DNA of 64,000 nt from JAHJQQ01 sp963737555 (GTDB lineage: Bacteria; Pseudomonadota; Gammaproteobacteria; Thiohalobacterales; Thiohalobacteraceae), in contig CAVTTB010000007.1 in NCBI GenBank assembly GCA_963737555.1, positions 186,001-250,000 of the forward strand, written 5' to 3'. A program made the position numbers and the translations under genes. A model generated the notes under the pieces. That model made no database searches, was not told the DNA's origin, and was given only the letters and a program-made list of their open reading frames with translations. Below, in pieces: positions 1-9,673 of this stretch (its first letter is position 1; every line of letters begins with the position of its first letter).

Positions 1-215
1 GATTCTGCTCGGTGACGATGTCTTCGCGCAGGCGCTGGCTGGTGTCCAGCGGATGCGCCATCGGCAGCACGCCGCTGCAATCCACGGCATTGAGCTGTTC
101 AACGAAGGCGAGGATGTTGGACAGGTTGCGCGCATACTCCGGCACATCCTGGGCATCGACCCCCAGACGCGCGAGGTGTGCGATCTTCTGCACTTCGGAT
201 AGAATCCAATGCCAT
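1..215 (-). CDS. gatC: Asp/Glu-tRNA amidotransferase subunit C (partial, frameshifted)
   Basis: GatC is the small subunit of the GatCAB complex, which converts mischarged Glu-tRNA(Gln) or Asp-tRNA(Asn) to the correct amide. The minus strand reads SEVQKIAHLARLGV and then NILAFVEQLNAVDCSG and MAHPLDTSQRLRED, all hallmark GatC segments. The only sensible ATG (213-215) lies one base out of frame: MALDS must be joined to SEVQKI by skipping one base near 205, a likely insertion error. The window edge removes the last residues. The gene diverges from mreB, the same head-to-head arrangement I recall from other gammaproteobacteria. Confidence 0.9.
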
Positions 216-384
216 ACAACCGCTCCTGTAGCAAAGTCGCAGCCGCTGACGTAGCTGGCGCTGCAAAACGCGAAAATTAGCACACTTAGCGCCTTGCCCA
301 AAGCCCTAGAGGTTGCTAAATTACGCCATCTTTTTTGCAGGGCCCGATTCTGGCGAGCCCGCTGACCCCAAGGCACCCTTACGC

Positions 385-1439
385 ATGTTTGGCTTTAAAC
401 GAATTCTTGGCATGTTCTCCAATGATCTGTCGATCGACCTGGGAACCGCCAACACCCTGATTTATGTCCGCGGTCGTGGCATTGTCCTCAACGAACCTTC
501 AGTGGTCGCCATCCGTCAGGATCGCGGACCGGGCGGTCCCAAGAGCATTGCGGCGGTCGGTCTGGAGGCCAAAGCCATGCTTGGGCCGCACGCCCGGCAA
601 CATCACCGCCATCCGTCCGCTGAAGGACGGCGTGATCGCCGACTTCACCGTCACCGAGAAGATGCTCCAGCATTTCATCCACAAGGTGCATGAGGGGCGC
701 TTCTTCCGGCCGAGCCCGCGGGTGCTGATCTGCGTGCCCTGCGGTTCGACGCAGGTCGAGCGTCGCGCCATCAAGGAATCCGCCGCCGGCGCCGGCGCGC
801 GCGAGGTGTATCTGATCGAAGAACCCATGGCTGCGGCGATCGGCGCCGGCATGCCGGTCGACGAGGCGCGCGGTTCGATGGTGCTGGACATCGGCGGCGG
901 CACCTCGGAAGTCGCGGTGATTTCGCTCAACGGTATTGTGTACTCCGCCTCGGTGCGCATCGGCGGCGATCGCTTCGATGACGCCATCGTGAATTATGTG
1001 CGCCGCAACTACGGCACGCTGATCGGCGAAGCGACCGCCGAACGCATCAAGCATGCCGTCGGCTCGGCCTTCCCCGGCAACGAAGTGACGCGAGATCGAA
1101 GTGAAGGGCCGCAATCTGGCGCAGGGCATTCCGCGCAGCTTCACGCTCAACAGCAACGAAATCCTCGAAGCCCTGCAGGAACCGCTGGCCGGCATCGTCG
1201 GCGCGGTGAAAATCGCCTTGGAACAGACCCCGCCGGAACTCGGTTCGGACGTTGCCGAGCGCGGCATCGTGCTCACCGGCGGTGGCGCGCTGTTGAAGGA
1301 CATCGACCGCCTGCTGATGGAAGAAACCGGCCTGCCGGTCGTCGTCGCCGACGATCCGCTCACCTGCGTGGCGCGCGGCGGTGGCCGGGCCCTGGAGATG
1401 ATGGACGAGCGCGGCGGCGAAGTGTTCTGCGTCGAATAA
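385..1439 (+). CDS. mreB: Rod shape-determining actin homologue MreB (two frameshifts)
   Basis: MreB is the bacterial actin that guides lateral wall synthesis beneath the inner membrane. The start MFGFKRILGMFSNDLSIDLG and the nucleotide-binding motifs DLGTANTL, DIGGGTSEVAVISL and LTGGGALLKDID are all present and the assembled length is close to the usual 347 residues. The protein is split over three frames. One extra base lies near 580-586 (before GRTPGNITAIRP) and another near 1087 (an extra A before REIEVKGRNL). Restoring both gives a continuous, highly conserved protein, so I read these as sequence errors in an intact gene. It heads the mreBCD-mrdA-rodA set. Confidence 0.95.
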
Positions 1440-1454
1440 CGACGCGCGGGATTC

Positions 1455-1500
1455 GGGGCGAGGATGAAGCGATAGCCAACAATTCATACACCCTCGCCCC
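1455..1500 (+). terminator. Possible terminator or attenuator hairpin between mreB and mreC
   Basis: A perfect 9-bp stem (GGGGCGAGG at 1455-1463, CCTCGCCCC at 1492-1500) encloses a 28-nt loop and is followed by a short CCTTTTC tract. It could partly terminate transcription after mreB, giving more MreB than MreC/D. The long loop and weak U-tract make this uncertain. Confidence 0.35.
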
Positions 1501-1536
1501 TAGCACCTTTTCAGTCAGCCAGAGGCGCGTTCCAAA

Positions 1537-2589
1537 ATCAAACTGCTCTTTACACGAGGCCCTTCGATCACCGCGCGACTGGTGGTGTTCGTGCTCGCAT
1601 CGGTGATTCTGATGACTGTCGATCATCGTCAGCATCACCTGGACTCCGCTGCGCGCCGATCTGTCGGTGCTCATGTACCCCATCCAGTATCCTGATCGAC
1701 CTGCCCAGCACCGCGGGCGACTGGATACAGGAATCGTTCGCCACGCGACGCAGCCTGCAGGAAGACAATGCGCGGCTGCGCGCGCAGCATTTATTGCTGC
1801 AGGCACGCCTGCAAAGATCCGATGCGCTGGAAGCGGAAAATCGCCGGCTGCGCGAACTGCTGGAATCTTCCTTCAAGGCCGGCGATCGCGTCCTGATCGC
1901 CGAATTGATGTCCGTGGATTTCGATCCCTACCGACATCAAGTGTTGGTGAACAAAGGCGAACGCGATGGTGTGTTCGTCGGCCAACCCGTGCTCGATGCC
2001 GATGGCGTGATGGGGCAGATCGTCGCAGATCACGCCGTACACGGCGACCGCGATACTGATCACCGATCCGTCGCACGCCATCCCCGTGCAGGTCAACCGC
2101 AACGGCGTGCGCGGTATTGTGGTGGGTAACGGCTCGCTGGCGGAAGTCTCGTTGCCGCATCTGACCAGTTCCGCGGATATCCGCGTCGGCGATTTGCTGG
2201 TCACCTCGGGACTTGGCGGTCGTTTCCCGCCGGGTTATCCGGTTGCTGAAGTCACCAAGGTCGACTTCAGCTCGGGCGATGCCTTCACGCAGATCAGTGC
2301 CCGCCCGCTGTCGCACCTCGATCGGAGTCGCGAGGTGTTGCTGGTGTGGCCGACGCTGGTCAATCCCACGCCGGTCGCTGCGCCCGCCGACGTGTCAGGC
2401 GACGCACCCAACGACGCTTCGGGCGAAACCGCCACCGCCGCCGATCCAGCGACATCAACGACGCCCGCCCAAGCCACACCGCCCGCCGCACCGGCAGCCG
2501 CAGCCACACCAACAGCTACGCCGATTGCGCCGGAAAATACGGCAGCACCCGCAATACCTGCCCGCGCCCGCGCTCCCGCTGGAGGATGA
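1537..2589 (+). CDS. mreC: Rod shape-determining protein MreC (frameshifted; no normal start codon)
   Basis: MreC is a bitopic inner-membrane protein that joins MreB to the periplasmic elongasome. An N-terminal hydrophobic segment (LVVFVLASVILM) is followed by a coiled-coil stretch (ARLRAQHLLLQARLQ, RRLRELLESS), the beta domain (KGERDGVFVGQPVLDADGV, RVGDLLVTSGLGGRFPPGYP) and a long Pro/Ala/Thr tail of about 65 residues. Three extra bases, near 1648, 1691 and 2024, must be skipped. No ATG, GTG or TTG occurs in frame upstream. ATC at 1537 sits where the start is expected, 11 nt after an AGAGG Shine-Dalgarno-like run. The stop overlaps mreD. Confidence 0.88.
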
Positions 2590-3083
2590 GGAATGAACAC
2601 GCTCGTTCAACGTCATGGGACGGCATCATCCTCATCAGTCTGCTGTTCGCCCTGCTGCTGACCAATGTGCCGCTGCCTGACAGCGTGCGTTTCCTGCGTC
2701 CGGATTGGGTGCTGCTGGTTTTGATCTACTGGACCATGGCGCTGCCGCATCGGGTGGGTGTCGGCGTCGCCTGGCTGGCGGGTCTGTTCACCGACGTGCT
2801 GACCGGCACACTGCTCGGTCAACACGCACTCGCCTACTGCATTGTGATCTTCATAACCATCAAGCTGCATCAACGCCTGCGTCTGCATCCGCTCTGGCAG
2901 CAATCGCTGAGTATTCTGACGCTGCTGGCCCTCAGCCAGCTGTTGCTGGTGTGGATCAACGGCATGATCGGTCGCCCGGTGCACACCTGGACGTATTGGC
3001 TGCCGTCGCTGATCGGCGCCTTGCTGTGGCCGGTCATTTTCCCGATCCTGCGTGGCCTGCGGCGGTCCTTCCGCGTGCTATGA
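2586..3083 (+). CDS. mreD: Rod shape-determining membrane protein MreD
   Basis: MreD is an integral inner-membrane partner of MreC and the PBP2-RodA synthase. The 165-residue product is almost wholly hydrophobic, with about five predicted helices (for example IILISLLFALLLTNVPL and SLIGALLWPVIFPILRGL). Its length matches E. coli MreD. The ATG shares bases with the mreC stop (ATGA) and its own stop overlaps the mrdA start in the same way, so translation of mreC-mreD-mrdA is probably coupled. The start at 2586 is chosen from this overlap and from GGAGG just upstream. Confidence 0.93.
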   Translation: MRNEHARSTSWDGIILISLLFALLLTNVPLPDSVRFLRPDWVLLVLIYWTMALPHRVGVGVAWLAGLFTDVLTGTLLGQHALAYCIVIFITIKLHQRLRLHPLWQQSLSILTLLALSQLLLVWINGMIGRPVHTWTYWLPSLIGALLWPVIFPILRGLRRSFRVL

Positions 3084-4930
3084 ACCGACCGCGCAATACC
3101 ATCAAGGACAACCTGCTGGAAAGCCGGTTGTTCATGGGCCGTTCCCTGATCGCATTGTTGCTGTTCGGCGTACTGGTCGTTGCGCTGGTGGCGCGGTTGG
3201 TCTGGCTACAGGTGGTGGCGCACGAACATTTCACCACCTTGTCGGAAGACAACCGGGTGAAGCTCAACCCGGTGCCACCCAACCGCGGCCTGATCTATGA
3301 CCGCAACGGCGTTCTATTGGCGGAAAATCTCTCCTCCTTCCGTCTCGAGGTCACCCCGGAACAGATCAAGGATATGGACGCGACGCTGGCGGAACTCGGC
3401 GCGCTGATCGAGATCACTGACTACGATCGCGAGCGTTTCGAAAAACTGCGGCGGCGCATGAGTCGCTTCGAGGGCGTGCCGTTGCGCTTCCATCTCAGCG
3501 AAGAGGAAGTCGCGCGCTTTGCCATCAATCGGCATCGTTTCGAAGGCGTGGACATCCAGGCCGGTCTGTCGCGGTATTACCCGCTCGGCAGTCATGCGGC
3601 ACATGCCCTCGGTTACGTGGGGCGCATCAACGAAGAAGAACTTCAGGTCATCGATCCGACCAATTACCGCGGCACCACGCATATCGGCAAAGAAGGCATC
3701 GAGAAGGCCTACGAGGACACCCTGCACGGCAAGGTCGGTTACGAACAGCTGGAAACCAATGCCGGCGGCCGCACCTTGCGCGTGCTCACCCGCGAGGCGC
3801 CGGTATCCGGCAGCAGTCTGTATCTGAGCCTGGATGCGCGCCTGCAACAGATTATCGAACAGGCCTTCGGCGAATTCAGCGGCTCGGCGGTGGCCATCGA
3901 TCCGCGCAACGGCGAGGTGCTGGCCTTTGTCAGCGTGCCCGGCTACGACCCCAATCCCTTCGTCAACGGCATCGACGCCAAGGATTATCGCGCGCTCAAC
4001 GAAGACCCCGACCAACCGCTGTTCAACCGTGCGCTGCGCGGCCAATACCCGCCGGGCTCCACGCTCAAACCGTTCGTCGCGCTGGCCGGCCTGGAAACCG
4101 GCGTCACCAACACGCAGAGCAGCACCTTCTGTCCGGGCTTCTACCGCCTGCCGGGCGGCGAACACAAATACCGCTGCTGGAAGCACGGCGGTCACGGCAC
4201 GGTCAATCTCAATCCGGCCATCGTCCAATCCTGCGATGTGTATTTCTACGACCTGGCGCGCTCGCTCGGCATCGACCGTCTGCACGATTATCTGGCCCAG
4301 TTCAGTTTGGGCGCGCGCACCGGTATCGATCTGGTCGGCGAGCGCCCCGGCCTGCTGCCCTCCACCGCCTGGAAGCGCGCCGCGCGCAAGGAACCCTGGT
4401 ATCCGGGCGAGACCATCATCAGCGGCATCGGCCAAGGCTACAATCTGGTCACGCCGACCCAGTTGGCGGCCGCCACCGCCACCTTGGCCAACCACGGCGA
4501 GTACCATCAGCCGCATTTGGTGCATGCCATTCGCGGTACCGATGGTGCGCTCACGCCGCTGCACACCACACCGACCCGCATCATCCCGATCGTCAACCGG
4601 GAGAACTGGGACAGCGTGATCGGGGCCATGGTCGACGTCGTGCACAGCGCGCGCGGCACCGCCAAGCGCATCGGCCTCGGCATCGACTATAAAATCGGCG
4701 GCAAGACCGGCACCGCGCAGGTATTCGGCCTGAAACAGGACGAGAAATACGACGAGTCGAAGATCGACAAGCGCCTCCAGGATCACGCCCTGTTCATCGC
4801 CTTCGCACCGGCCGAGGCACCGCGCATCGCCATCGCCATCGTGGTTGAAAACGGCGGTCACGGCGGTTCCGTCGCCGCGCCGATCGCACGCATCATCCTG
4901 GACCAACACTTCAAGGACAACCCGCTGTGA
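3080..4930 (+). CDS. mrdA: Penicillin-binding protein 2, elongasome transpeptidase
   Basis: PBP2 is the class B transpeptidase that cross-links new peptidoglycan during elongation, working with RodA. The 616-residue protein has one N-terminal membrane helix (LIALLLFGVLVVALVARLVW), the pedestal region beginning NRGLIYDRNGVLLAEN, and the three catalytic motifs in order: STLK near residue 326, SCD near 384 and KTGTAQ near 541. The spacing matches E. coli PBP2. The start overlaps the mreD stop and the stop overlaps the rodA start. The frame is intact over the whole length. Confidence 0.97.
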   Translation: MNRPRNTIKDNLLESRLFMGRSLIALLLFGVLVVALVARLVWLQVVAHEHFTTLSEDNRVKLNPVPPNRGLIYDRNGVLLAENLSSFRLEVTPEQIKDMDATLAELGALIEITDYDRERFEKLRRRMSRFEGVPLRFHLSEEEVARFAINRHRFEGVDIQAGLSRYYPLGSHAAHALGYVGRINEEELQVIDPTNYRGTTHIGKEGIEKAYEDTLHGKVGYEQLETNAGGRTLRVLTREAPVSGSSLYLSLDARLQQIIEQAFGEFSGSAVAIDPRNGEVLAFVSVPGYDPNPFVNGIDAKDYRALNEDPDQPLFNRALRGQYPPGSTLKPFVALAGLETGVTNTQSSTFCPGFYRLPGGEHKYRCWKHGGHGTVNLNPAIVQSCDVYFYDLARSLGIDRLHDYLAQFSLGARTGIDLVGERPGLLPSTAWKRAARKEPWYPGETIISGIGQGYNLVTPTQLAAATATLANHGEYHQPHLVHAIRGTDGALTPLHTTPTRIIPIVNRENWDSVIGAMVDVVHSARGTAKRIGLGIDYKIGGKTGTAQVFGLKQDEKYDESKIDKRLQDHALFIAFAPAEAPRIAIAIVVENGGHGGSVAAPIARIILDQHFKDNPL

Positions 4931-6045
4931 TGATCGCCGACATCAATCCGGGCTCGGGCACGCGCCGCTCCTGGCTGCAACACATCCATCTCGACGGCAC
5001 ACTGTTGTTCGGCCTGCTCATGGCCTGCGCCATCGGCAGTGTCGTGCTGTACAGCGCCTCAAGCGGCAGCCTCGACGTCATGGAGCGCCAAGCGCTGCGA
5101 CTCGCCCTGGCACTCGGCGCCATGACGCTGATCGCGCAAATCCCGCCGCGCTACCTGTTGCGCTGGACACCGTGGCTGTTCGGCGCCGGCGTTGCGCTGC
5201 TGACGGCGGTATTGATCGTCGGGGACATCGGCAAGGGCGCGCAGCGCTGGCTGGATCTGGGTTTCGTCCGCTTCCAACCTTCGGAAATGATGAAGCTGAC
5301 AGTGCCGATGATGCTGGCATGGTTCTTTGCCAATTCACGCCTGCCGCCCAGCGCCTGGCGACTGCTGGGTGCGGTGCTGCTGGTGATCGTGCCGACACTG
5401 CTGATCGCCAAGCAACCGGATCTGGGCACGGCACTGTTGATCGCCAGCTCCGGATTTTTTGTGTTGTTCCTGGCCGGCATGTACTGGCGGATTCTGCTTG
5501 GACTGCTGCTGGCCTTCGCCGCCGCCACCCCGGTGGCGTGGTATTTCATGCATGAATATCAGCGCCAGCGCGTCATCACGTTTCTCAACCCGGAACAAGA
5601 CCCGCTCGGCACCGGTTATCACATCATCCAATCCAAAATCGCCATCGGCTCCGGCGGCCTGTATGGCAAAGGCTGGCTCAACGGCACGCAATCGCATCTG
5701 GAGTTTCTGCCGGAACGTTCCACCGATTTCATCTTCGCCGTGTTGGGCGAGGAATTCGGCCTGATCGGCATTCTCATCCTGCTGTCGGTCTATGGATTCA
5801 TCATCCTGCGCAGCATCCATATCGCCACGCAGGCACAGGACACCTTCACGCGCCTGCTCGCCGGCAGTCTCGCGCTGACCTTCGGCGTGTATGTGCTGGT
5901 CAACACCGGCATGGTGACCGGATTGTTGCCGGTGGTCGGCGTGCCGCTGCCGCTGATCAGCTACGGCGGCACGTCAATGGTGACCCTGATGGCCGGATTC
6001 GGTATCCTCATGTCCATACACACCCACCGTAAGCTCCTCAGCTGA
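4930..6045 (+). CDS. rodA: Peptidoglycan glycosyltransferase RodA (SEDS family)
   Basis: RodA polymerises glycan strands from lipid II and forms a complex with PBP2. The 371-residue product has about ten transmembrane helices and SEDS signatures such as FQPSEMMKL, KQPDLGTALLIASSG and PLPLISYGGTSMV near the C-terminus. The ATG at 4930 overlaps the mrdA stop as TGATG. A GTG one codon earlier (4927) would add one residue. The gene is intact, with the normal length of about 370 residues. Confidence 0.96.
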   Translation: MIADINPGSGTRRSWLQHIHLDGTLLFGLLMACAIGSVVLYSASSGSLDVMERQALRLALALGAMTLIAQIPPRYLLRWTPWLFGAGVALLTAVLIVGDIGKGAQRWLDLGFVRFQPSEMMKLTVPMMLAWFFANSRLPPSAWRLLGAVLLVIVPTLLIAKQPDLGTALLIASSGFFVLFLAGMYWRILLGLLLAFAAATPVAWYFMHEYQRQRVITFLNPEQDPLGTGYHIIQSKIAIGSGGLYGKGWLNGTQSHLEFLPERSTDFIFAVLGEEFGLIGILILLSVYGFIILRSIHIATQAQDTFTRLLAGSLALTFGVYVLVNTGMVTGLLPVVGVPLPLISYGGTSMVTLMAGFGILMSIHTHRKLLS

Positions 6046-6052
6046 GTCGACT

Positions 6053-7138
6053 ATGCATCTATCTCACACCACTGCACGCCGCACCGCACTGCTGTTTGTA
6101 CTCAGCGGATTATTGAACGGTTGCGCGAATACGCCCAAGGCCGAGCCGGTTTCAGACACGCTGGCCGCCACACCCGCGACGACACCCGTCGCGCCGGCAG
6201 CAACTGCCTCTGGCAGTTACGCCGACCACCCGCAGGCCGCTCAATTCATCGCCGACATGGCGGCGCGGCATCAATTGCCGCGCAACGAAGTCGCCAACCT
6301 GCTCGCCGACGCCAAGCGTCAGCAAAGCATCCTCGACGCCATTTCGCGTCCGGCCGAGGCCAAACCCTGGCGCGACTACCGACCGATCTTCCTGACCCGC
6401 GCACGCATCGACGGCGGCGTGAAATTCTGGGATAGCAACGCACAGATTCTCGCCGACGCGCAGCAACACTTCGGCGTCGACAGTCGCGTCATCGTCGCCA
6501 TCGTCGGCGTCGAGACCCGCTACGGCGGTAATACCGGCAGTTATCGCGTGCTGGATGCGCTGTGTACGCTGGCCTTCGACTATCCGAAACGCGGTGAATT
6601 TTTTCGCGGCGAATTGGAACAGTTCCTGCTGCTGACCCGCGAGGAACATGTCGATGTGCGCACCGCCAAGGGTTCGTACGCCGGCGCCATGGGCCAAGGC
6701 CAATTCATCCCCAGCAGCTATCGCGCCTATGCGGTGGATTTCGACGGCGACGGTAAACGCGACCTGTGGCACAGCGAGCGCGACGTGCTCGGCAGCGTAG
6801 CCAATTATTTCAAGGTGCATGGCTGGCAAGCGGGCGCACCGGTGGTCAGCCGCGCGCGCGTCACCGGCACGGCCTACAAGGCGCTGCTGGAGAAAGGCCT
6901 GAAACCGCATATGTCGGCCGGTGAACTGGCCAAATTCGGCGTGTCGACGGATTCACCCATCGCCGCGGACACGCAAGTCGCCCTGGTCGAACTCGACGGT
7001 GCCAATGGCCTGGAACAGTGGGTGGTGTTCAACAATTTCTACGTCATCACGCGTTATAACCGCAGCCCGCTGTACGCGATGGCGGTGCATCAGCTCAGCA
7101 ATGAGATCGCCGCGGCGCGCACGTCGGCGCAACGCTAG
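6053..7138 (+). CDS. mltB: Membrane-bound lytic murein transglycosylase B
   Basis: MltB cleaves the glycan between MurNAc and GlcNAc, leaving a 1,6-anhydro end, and acts from the inner leaflet of the outer membrane. The 361-residue protein starts with a lipoprotein signal ending LLNGC (Cys about residue 24) and a Thr/Ala/Pro linker. The GH103 core includes VGVETRYGGNTG, with the catalytic Glu near residue 153, and AMGQGQFIPSSYRAYAVDFD. It lies 7 bp after rodA, in the order rodA-mltB-rlpA-dacA familiar from Pseudomonas. Confidence 0.95.
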   Translation: MHLSHTTARRTALLFVLSGLLNGCANTPKAEPVSDTLAATPATTPVAPAATASGSYADHPQAAQFIADMAARHQLPRNEVANLLADAKRQQSILDAISRPAEAKPWRDYRPIFLTRARIDGGVKFWDSNAQILADAQQHFGVDSRVIVAIVGVETRYGGNTGSYRVLDALCTLAFDYPKRGEFFRGELEQFLLLTREEHVDVRTAKGSYAGAMGQGQFIPSSYRAYAVDFDGDGKRDLWHSERDVLGSVANYFKVHGWQAGAPVVSRARVTGTAYKALLEKGLKPHMSAGELAKFGVSTDSPIAADTQVALVELDGANGLEQWVVFNNFYVITRYNRSPLYAMAVHQLSNEIAAARTSAQR

Positions 7139-7152
7139 TCAGCACCGCAGCA

Positions 7153-7181
7153 GGTAGGGCACCTTGTCTGTGTGCCCTACC
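7153..7181 (+). terminator. Hairpin after mltB, possible terminator
   Basis: A perfect 10-bp inverted repeat (GGTAGGGCAC at 7153-7162, GTGCCCTACC at 7172-7181) with a 9-nt loop lies between mltB and rlpA. There is no U-tract, so it may instead be an mRNA-stabilising hairpin or a short dispersed repeat. Confidence 0.35.
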
Positions 7182-7220
7182 CGACTGGAAAATCGAGCTC
7201 CGATCAACGATAGTAGGCGC

Positions 7221-8157
7221 ATGCAAGTGATCACGCAGATACTGCAGCATTGGCGGATACACGGGCTGTTGGTGCTCACATTGGCACTGGGCGCGTGCAG
7301 CAGCGGCCCCGGCGGAGGTCTTGTTCGCGACGGTGGTCCCGATAGCGTCCCGCGCGATATCATGGCGATCCCCGATGCGGTGCCCAAGGTCGAACCCCGC
7401 AGCCGCTACGGCAATCCCGCCAGCTATGTCGTGTACGGCACGCGCTACCATGTCATGCCGACCAGCGACCGCTACGTCGAACGCGGCATCGCCTCCTGGT
7501 ACGGCGACAAATTTCACGGCAAGCGCACCTCCAGCGGCGATCCTTACGATATGTACGGCATGACCGCCGCGCATAAAACCCTGCCCTTGCCGACCTACGC
7601 GCGTGTCACCAATCTGAGCAATGGCCGCTCCATCGTGGTCAGAATCAACGACCGTGGCCCGTTCGTCGCCAATCGCATTATCGATCTGAGCTACACCGGT
7701 GCCGCCAAGCTCGGCTTGATCGGCCATGGCACCGGCTTGGTCGAGGTGCGCGCCCTTGATCCGCGTCGCCCCGATCCGGGCCCGACCTTGATAGAAGTGC
7801 GTAACACGCCTGCAACGCCGCCCACTGCGCCACCACACCACCGTCGCGGCCAAACCCGCGCCGACGCTGCTCGATAAAATTATTCCGCCGGCCTACGCCG
7901 ATGACGCGCCACCGGCCCACACACCAACGCTGTATTTGCAGATCGGCGCCTTCGCCAGTCGCGACAACGCCGAACAATTACGCCGCAAGTTGAGCGCCGC
8001 GCATGTGCCCGGTATCCACATCAGTGAGACCCTCAGCAATCAACGCCCGCTCTACCGCGTGCGCATCGGACCGCTGGCGAGCGTCGCCGAGGCCGATCGT
8101 ATGGCCGGTGAACTGGTGCGTCACGGCATCGCCAATCCCCGCGTCGCCATCGACTGA
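7221..8157 (+). CDS. rlpA: RlpA lytic transglycosylase, lipoprotein with SPOR domain (one frameshift)
   Basis: RlpA is an outer-membrane lipoprotein; in Pseudomonas it digests denuded glycan at the division site. The lipobox LALGAC follows a short hydrophobic signal. The double-psi beta-barrel has ASWYGDKFHGKRTSSGD and VRINDRGPFVANRIIDLS, including the conserved Asp and His. A C-terminal SPOR domain (LYLQIGAFASRDNAEQLRRK) is in the next frame. One extra base in a CCACCAC run near 7840, within the linker, separates the two parts. The start at 7221 (MQVITQ) is preferred over the upstream in-frame start because it places the signal peptide at the N-terminus. Confidence 0.92.
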
Positions 8158-8237
8158 GCGGGTTTGCAAATCAAAACCGGGACGCGGACAATTGCCGCTC
8201 CCGATCTATCGCTCACCTGGATTCAAAACACAAACTC

Positions 8238-9467
8238 ATGCGCCATTTCTCTCTGTTGTTGTTGATCTCACTGCTGAACCTGTCGTTTCTCCCGCTGACC
8301 CAGGCCGAGGACGTCGCCGCGCCCGCGCCGGCCCAGCCAGCCGCGCAGACACCGGTACCCACGCCCATACCGAAACCGGCCACGCCCACGACCGCCACGC
8401 CCATTCCCAAGGCCCCAGAAGTCGCCGCGCGCGGTTATTTGCTGGAAGATTTCCACAGCGGTCAGGTACTCGCCGAAAGCAACGCCGACGAACGCCTGGA
8501 ACCGGCCAGCATCACCAAGGTGATGGCGTCGTATGTCATCTTCAAGGAACTCGCCGCCAACAAGATCGAACTCACCGACATGGTGACCATCAGCGAACGC
8601 GCCTGGCGTATGGAAGGCTCGCGCATGTTCGTCGAGGTCGGCAAACAGATTTCAGTGCAGGATCTGCTGATCGGCATGATCGTGCAGTCGGGTAACGATG
8701 CCACCGTGGCGCTGGCCGAACATGTCGCCGGCACCGAAGAGGCCTTCGCCGGTTACATGAACCGCTATGCCGCAGATCTGGGCATGACCGGCAGCCACTT
8801 CGCGGACGCCAGTGGTATGCCGCATCCGGAGCATTACATGACCGCGCGCGATATCGCCATCATGGCGCGCGCGCTGATCACCGAGTTTCCCGAGTACTAC
8901 AAGTGGTACTCGATGAAGGAATACACTTTCAACGGCATCGTCCAGCACAATCGCAATCGCCTGCTGTGGCGCGACGCCTCGGTCGACGGCATCAAGACCG
9001 GTCACACCGAGGCCGCCGGCTTCTGCCTGGTAAGTTCCGCACAGCGCGAGGGTATGCGTCTGATCGCTGTGGTGCTCGGCGCCGCCAGTGACGACTCGCG
9101 CGCCTCGGCCAGCCAGGCGTTGTTGAACTACGGTTTCAGCTTCTACGAAACCCACAAGCTCTATGACGCCAACGCCAAGCTGGTCGACGCGCGCGTCTGG
9201 AAAGGTGCGCAGGAAACCGTACCGCTGGGCTTGAAGAGTGCCTTGTTCGTCACCATTCCGCGCGGTCAATACGACCAGCTCAAGGCCAGCGTACAAATGC
9301 CTGGTCAGATCATCGCGCCGGTGGCCGCCGACACCAAACTCGGCTCGGTGCAGGTCAAACTCGGCGACAAACTGCTGCTGGAACCGTCGTTGAACGCCTT
9401 GCAGTCCGTGGCAGAAGGTTCGATCTGGCAGCGCGCGGTCGATGAAGTGAAGCTGTATTTCGAGTAA
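8238..9467 (+). CDS. dacA: D-Ala-D-Ala carboxypeptidase (PBP5/6 family)
   Basis: This DD-carboxypeptidase removes the terminal D-Ala from pentapeptides and so limits cross-linking. The 409-residue protein has a signal peptide (LLLLISLLNLSFLPLTQAED), an unusual Pro/Ala/Thr linker of about 35 residues, then the active-site triad SITK (Ser near 89), SGN (near 150) and KTG (near 252). The PBP5 beta-rich C-terminal domain and an amphipathic tail (AVDEVKLYFE) that would anchor it to the membrane follow. It sits in its usual place after rlpA. The linker between signal and catalytic domain is longer than in E. coli. Confidence 0.95.
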   Translation: MRHFSLLLLISLLNLSFLPLTQAEDVAAPAPAQPAAQTPVPTPIPKPATPTTATPIPKAPEVAARGYLLEDFHSGQVLAESNADERLEPASITKVMASYVIFKELAANKIELTDMVTISERAWRMEGSRMFVEVGKQISVQDLLIGMIVQSGNDATVALAEHVAGTEEAFAGYMNRYAADLGMTGSHFADASGMPHPEHYMTARDIAIMARALITEFPEYYKWYSMKEYTFNGIVQHNRNRLLWRDASVDGIKTGHTEAAGFCLVSSAQREGMRLIAVVLGAASDDSRASASQALLNYGFSFYETHKLYDANAKLVDARVWKGAQETVPLGLKSALFVTIPRGQYDQLKASVQMPGQIIAPVAADTKLGSVQVKLGDKLLLEPSLNALQSVAEGSIWQRAVDEVKLYFE

Positions 9468-9482
9468 TACAGCTTCGCTTCG

Positions 9483-9647
9483 AACCGCCAAGACACCAAA
9501 AAATCCCGGGGGAACCGCCAAGACGCCACGACGCCACGACTATTTACTGAACAATCTTTTTCGATTTTTCATCTGGCCGTTCTTGGCGCCGTGGCGTCTT
9601 GGCGGTTCAAATATTCTTGGCGTACTTTGCGTCTTGGCGGTTCAAAA
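9483..9647. repeat. Fold-back repeat, GAACCGCCAAGACGCC family (copy 1)
   Basis: The dacA-dat spacer carries two rightward copies of a GAACCGCCAAGAC unit (from about 9483 and 9513) and two inverted copies (9583-9607 and about 9629-9645). The arms 9513-9537 and 9583-9607 pair over about 25 bp with few mismatches around an AT-rich loop, so the region can form a long hairpin. A related copy lies between trpG and trpD. No coding potential is seen. Confidence 0.75.
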
Positions 9648-9673
9648 TTTTTCGTTCCGCAGATCGAACATTC

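Noticed and set aside
385..1439. Programmed frameshifting or pseudogenisation of mreB and the other split genes
   Set aside because: No slippery heptamers or downstream structures recur at the sites, and loss of so many essential genes is implausible. Sequence error is the simpler reading.
3314..4909. Long 531-codon minus-strand open frame opposite mrdA
   Set aside because: It is a GC-rich shadow of the intact PBP2 gene with no family motifs or start signals.
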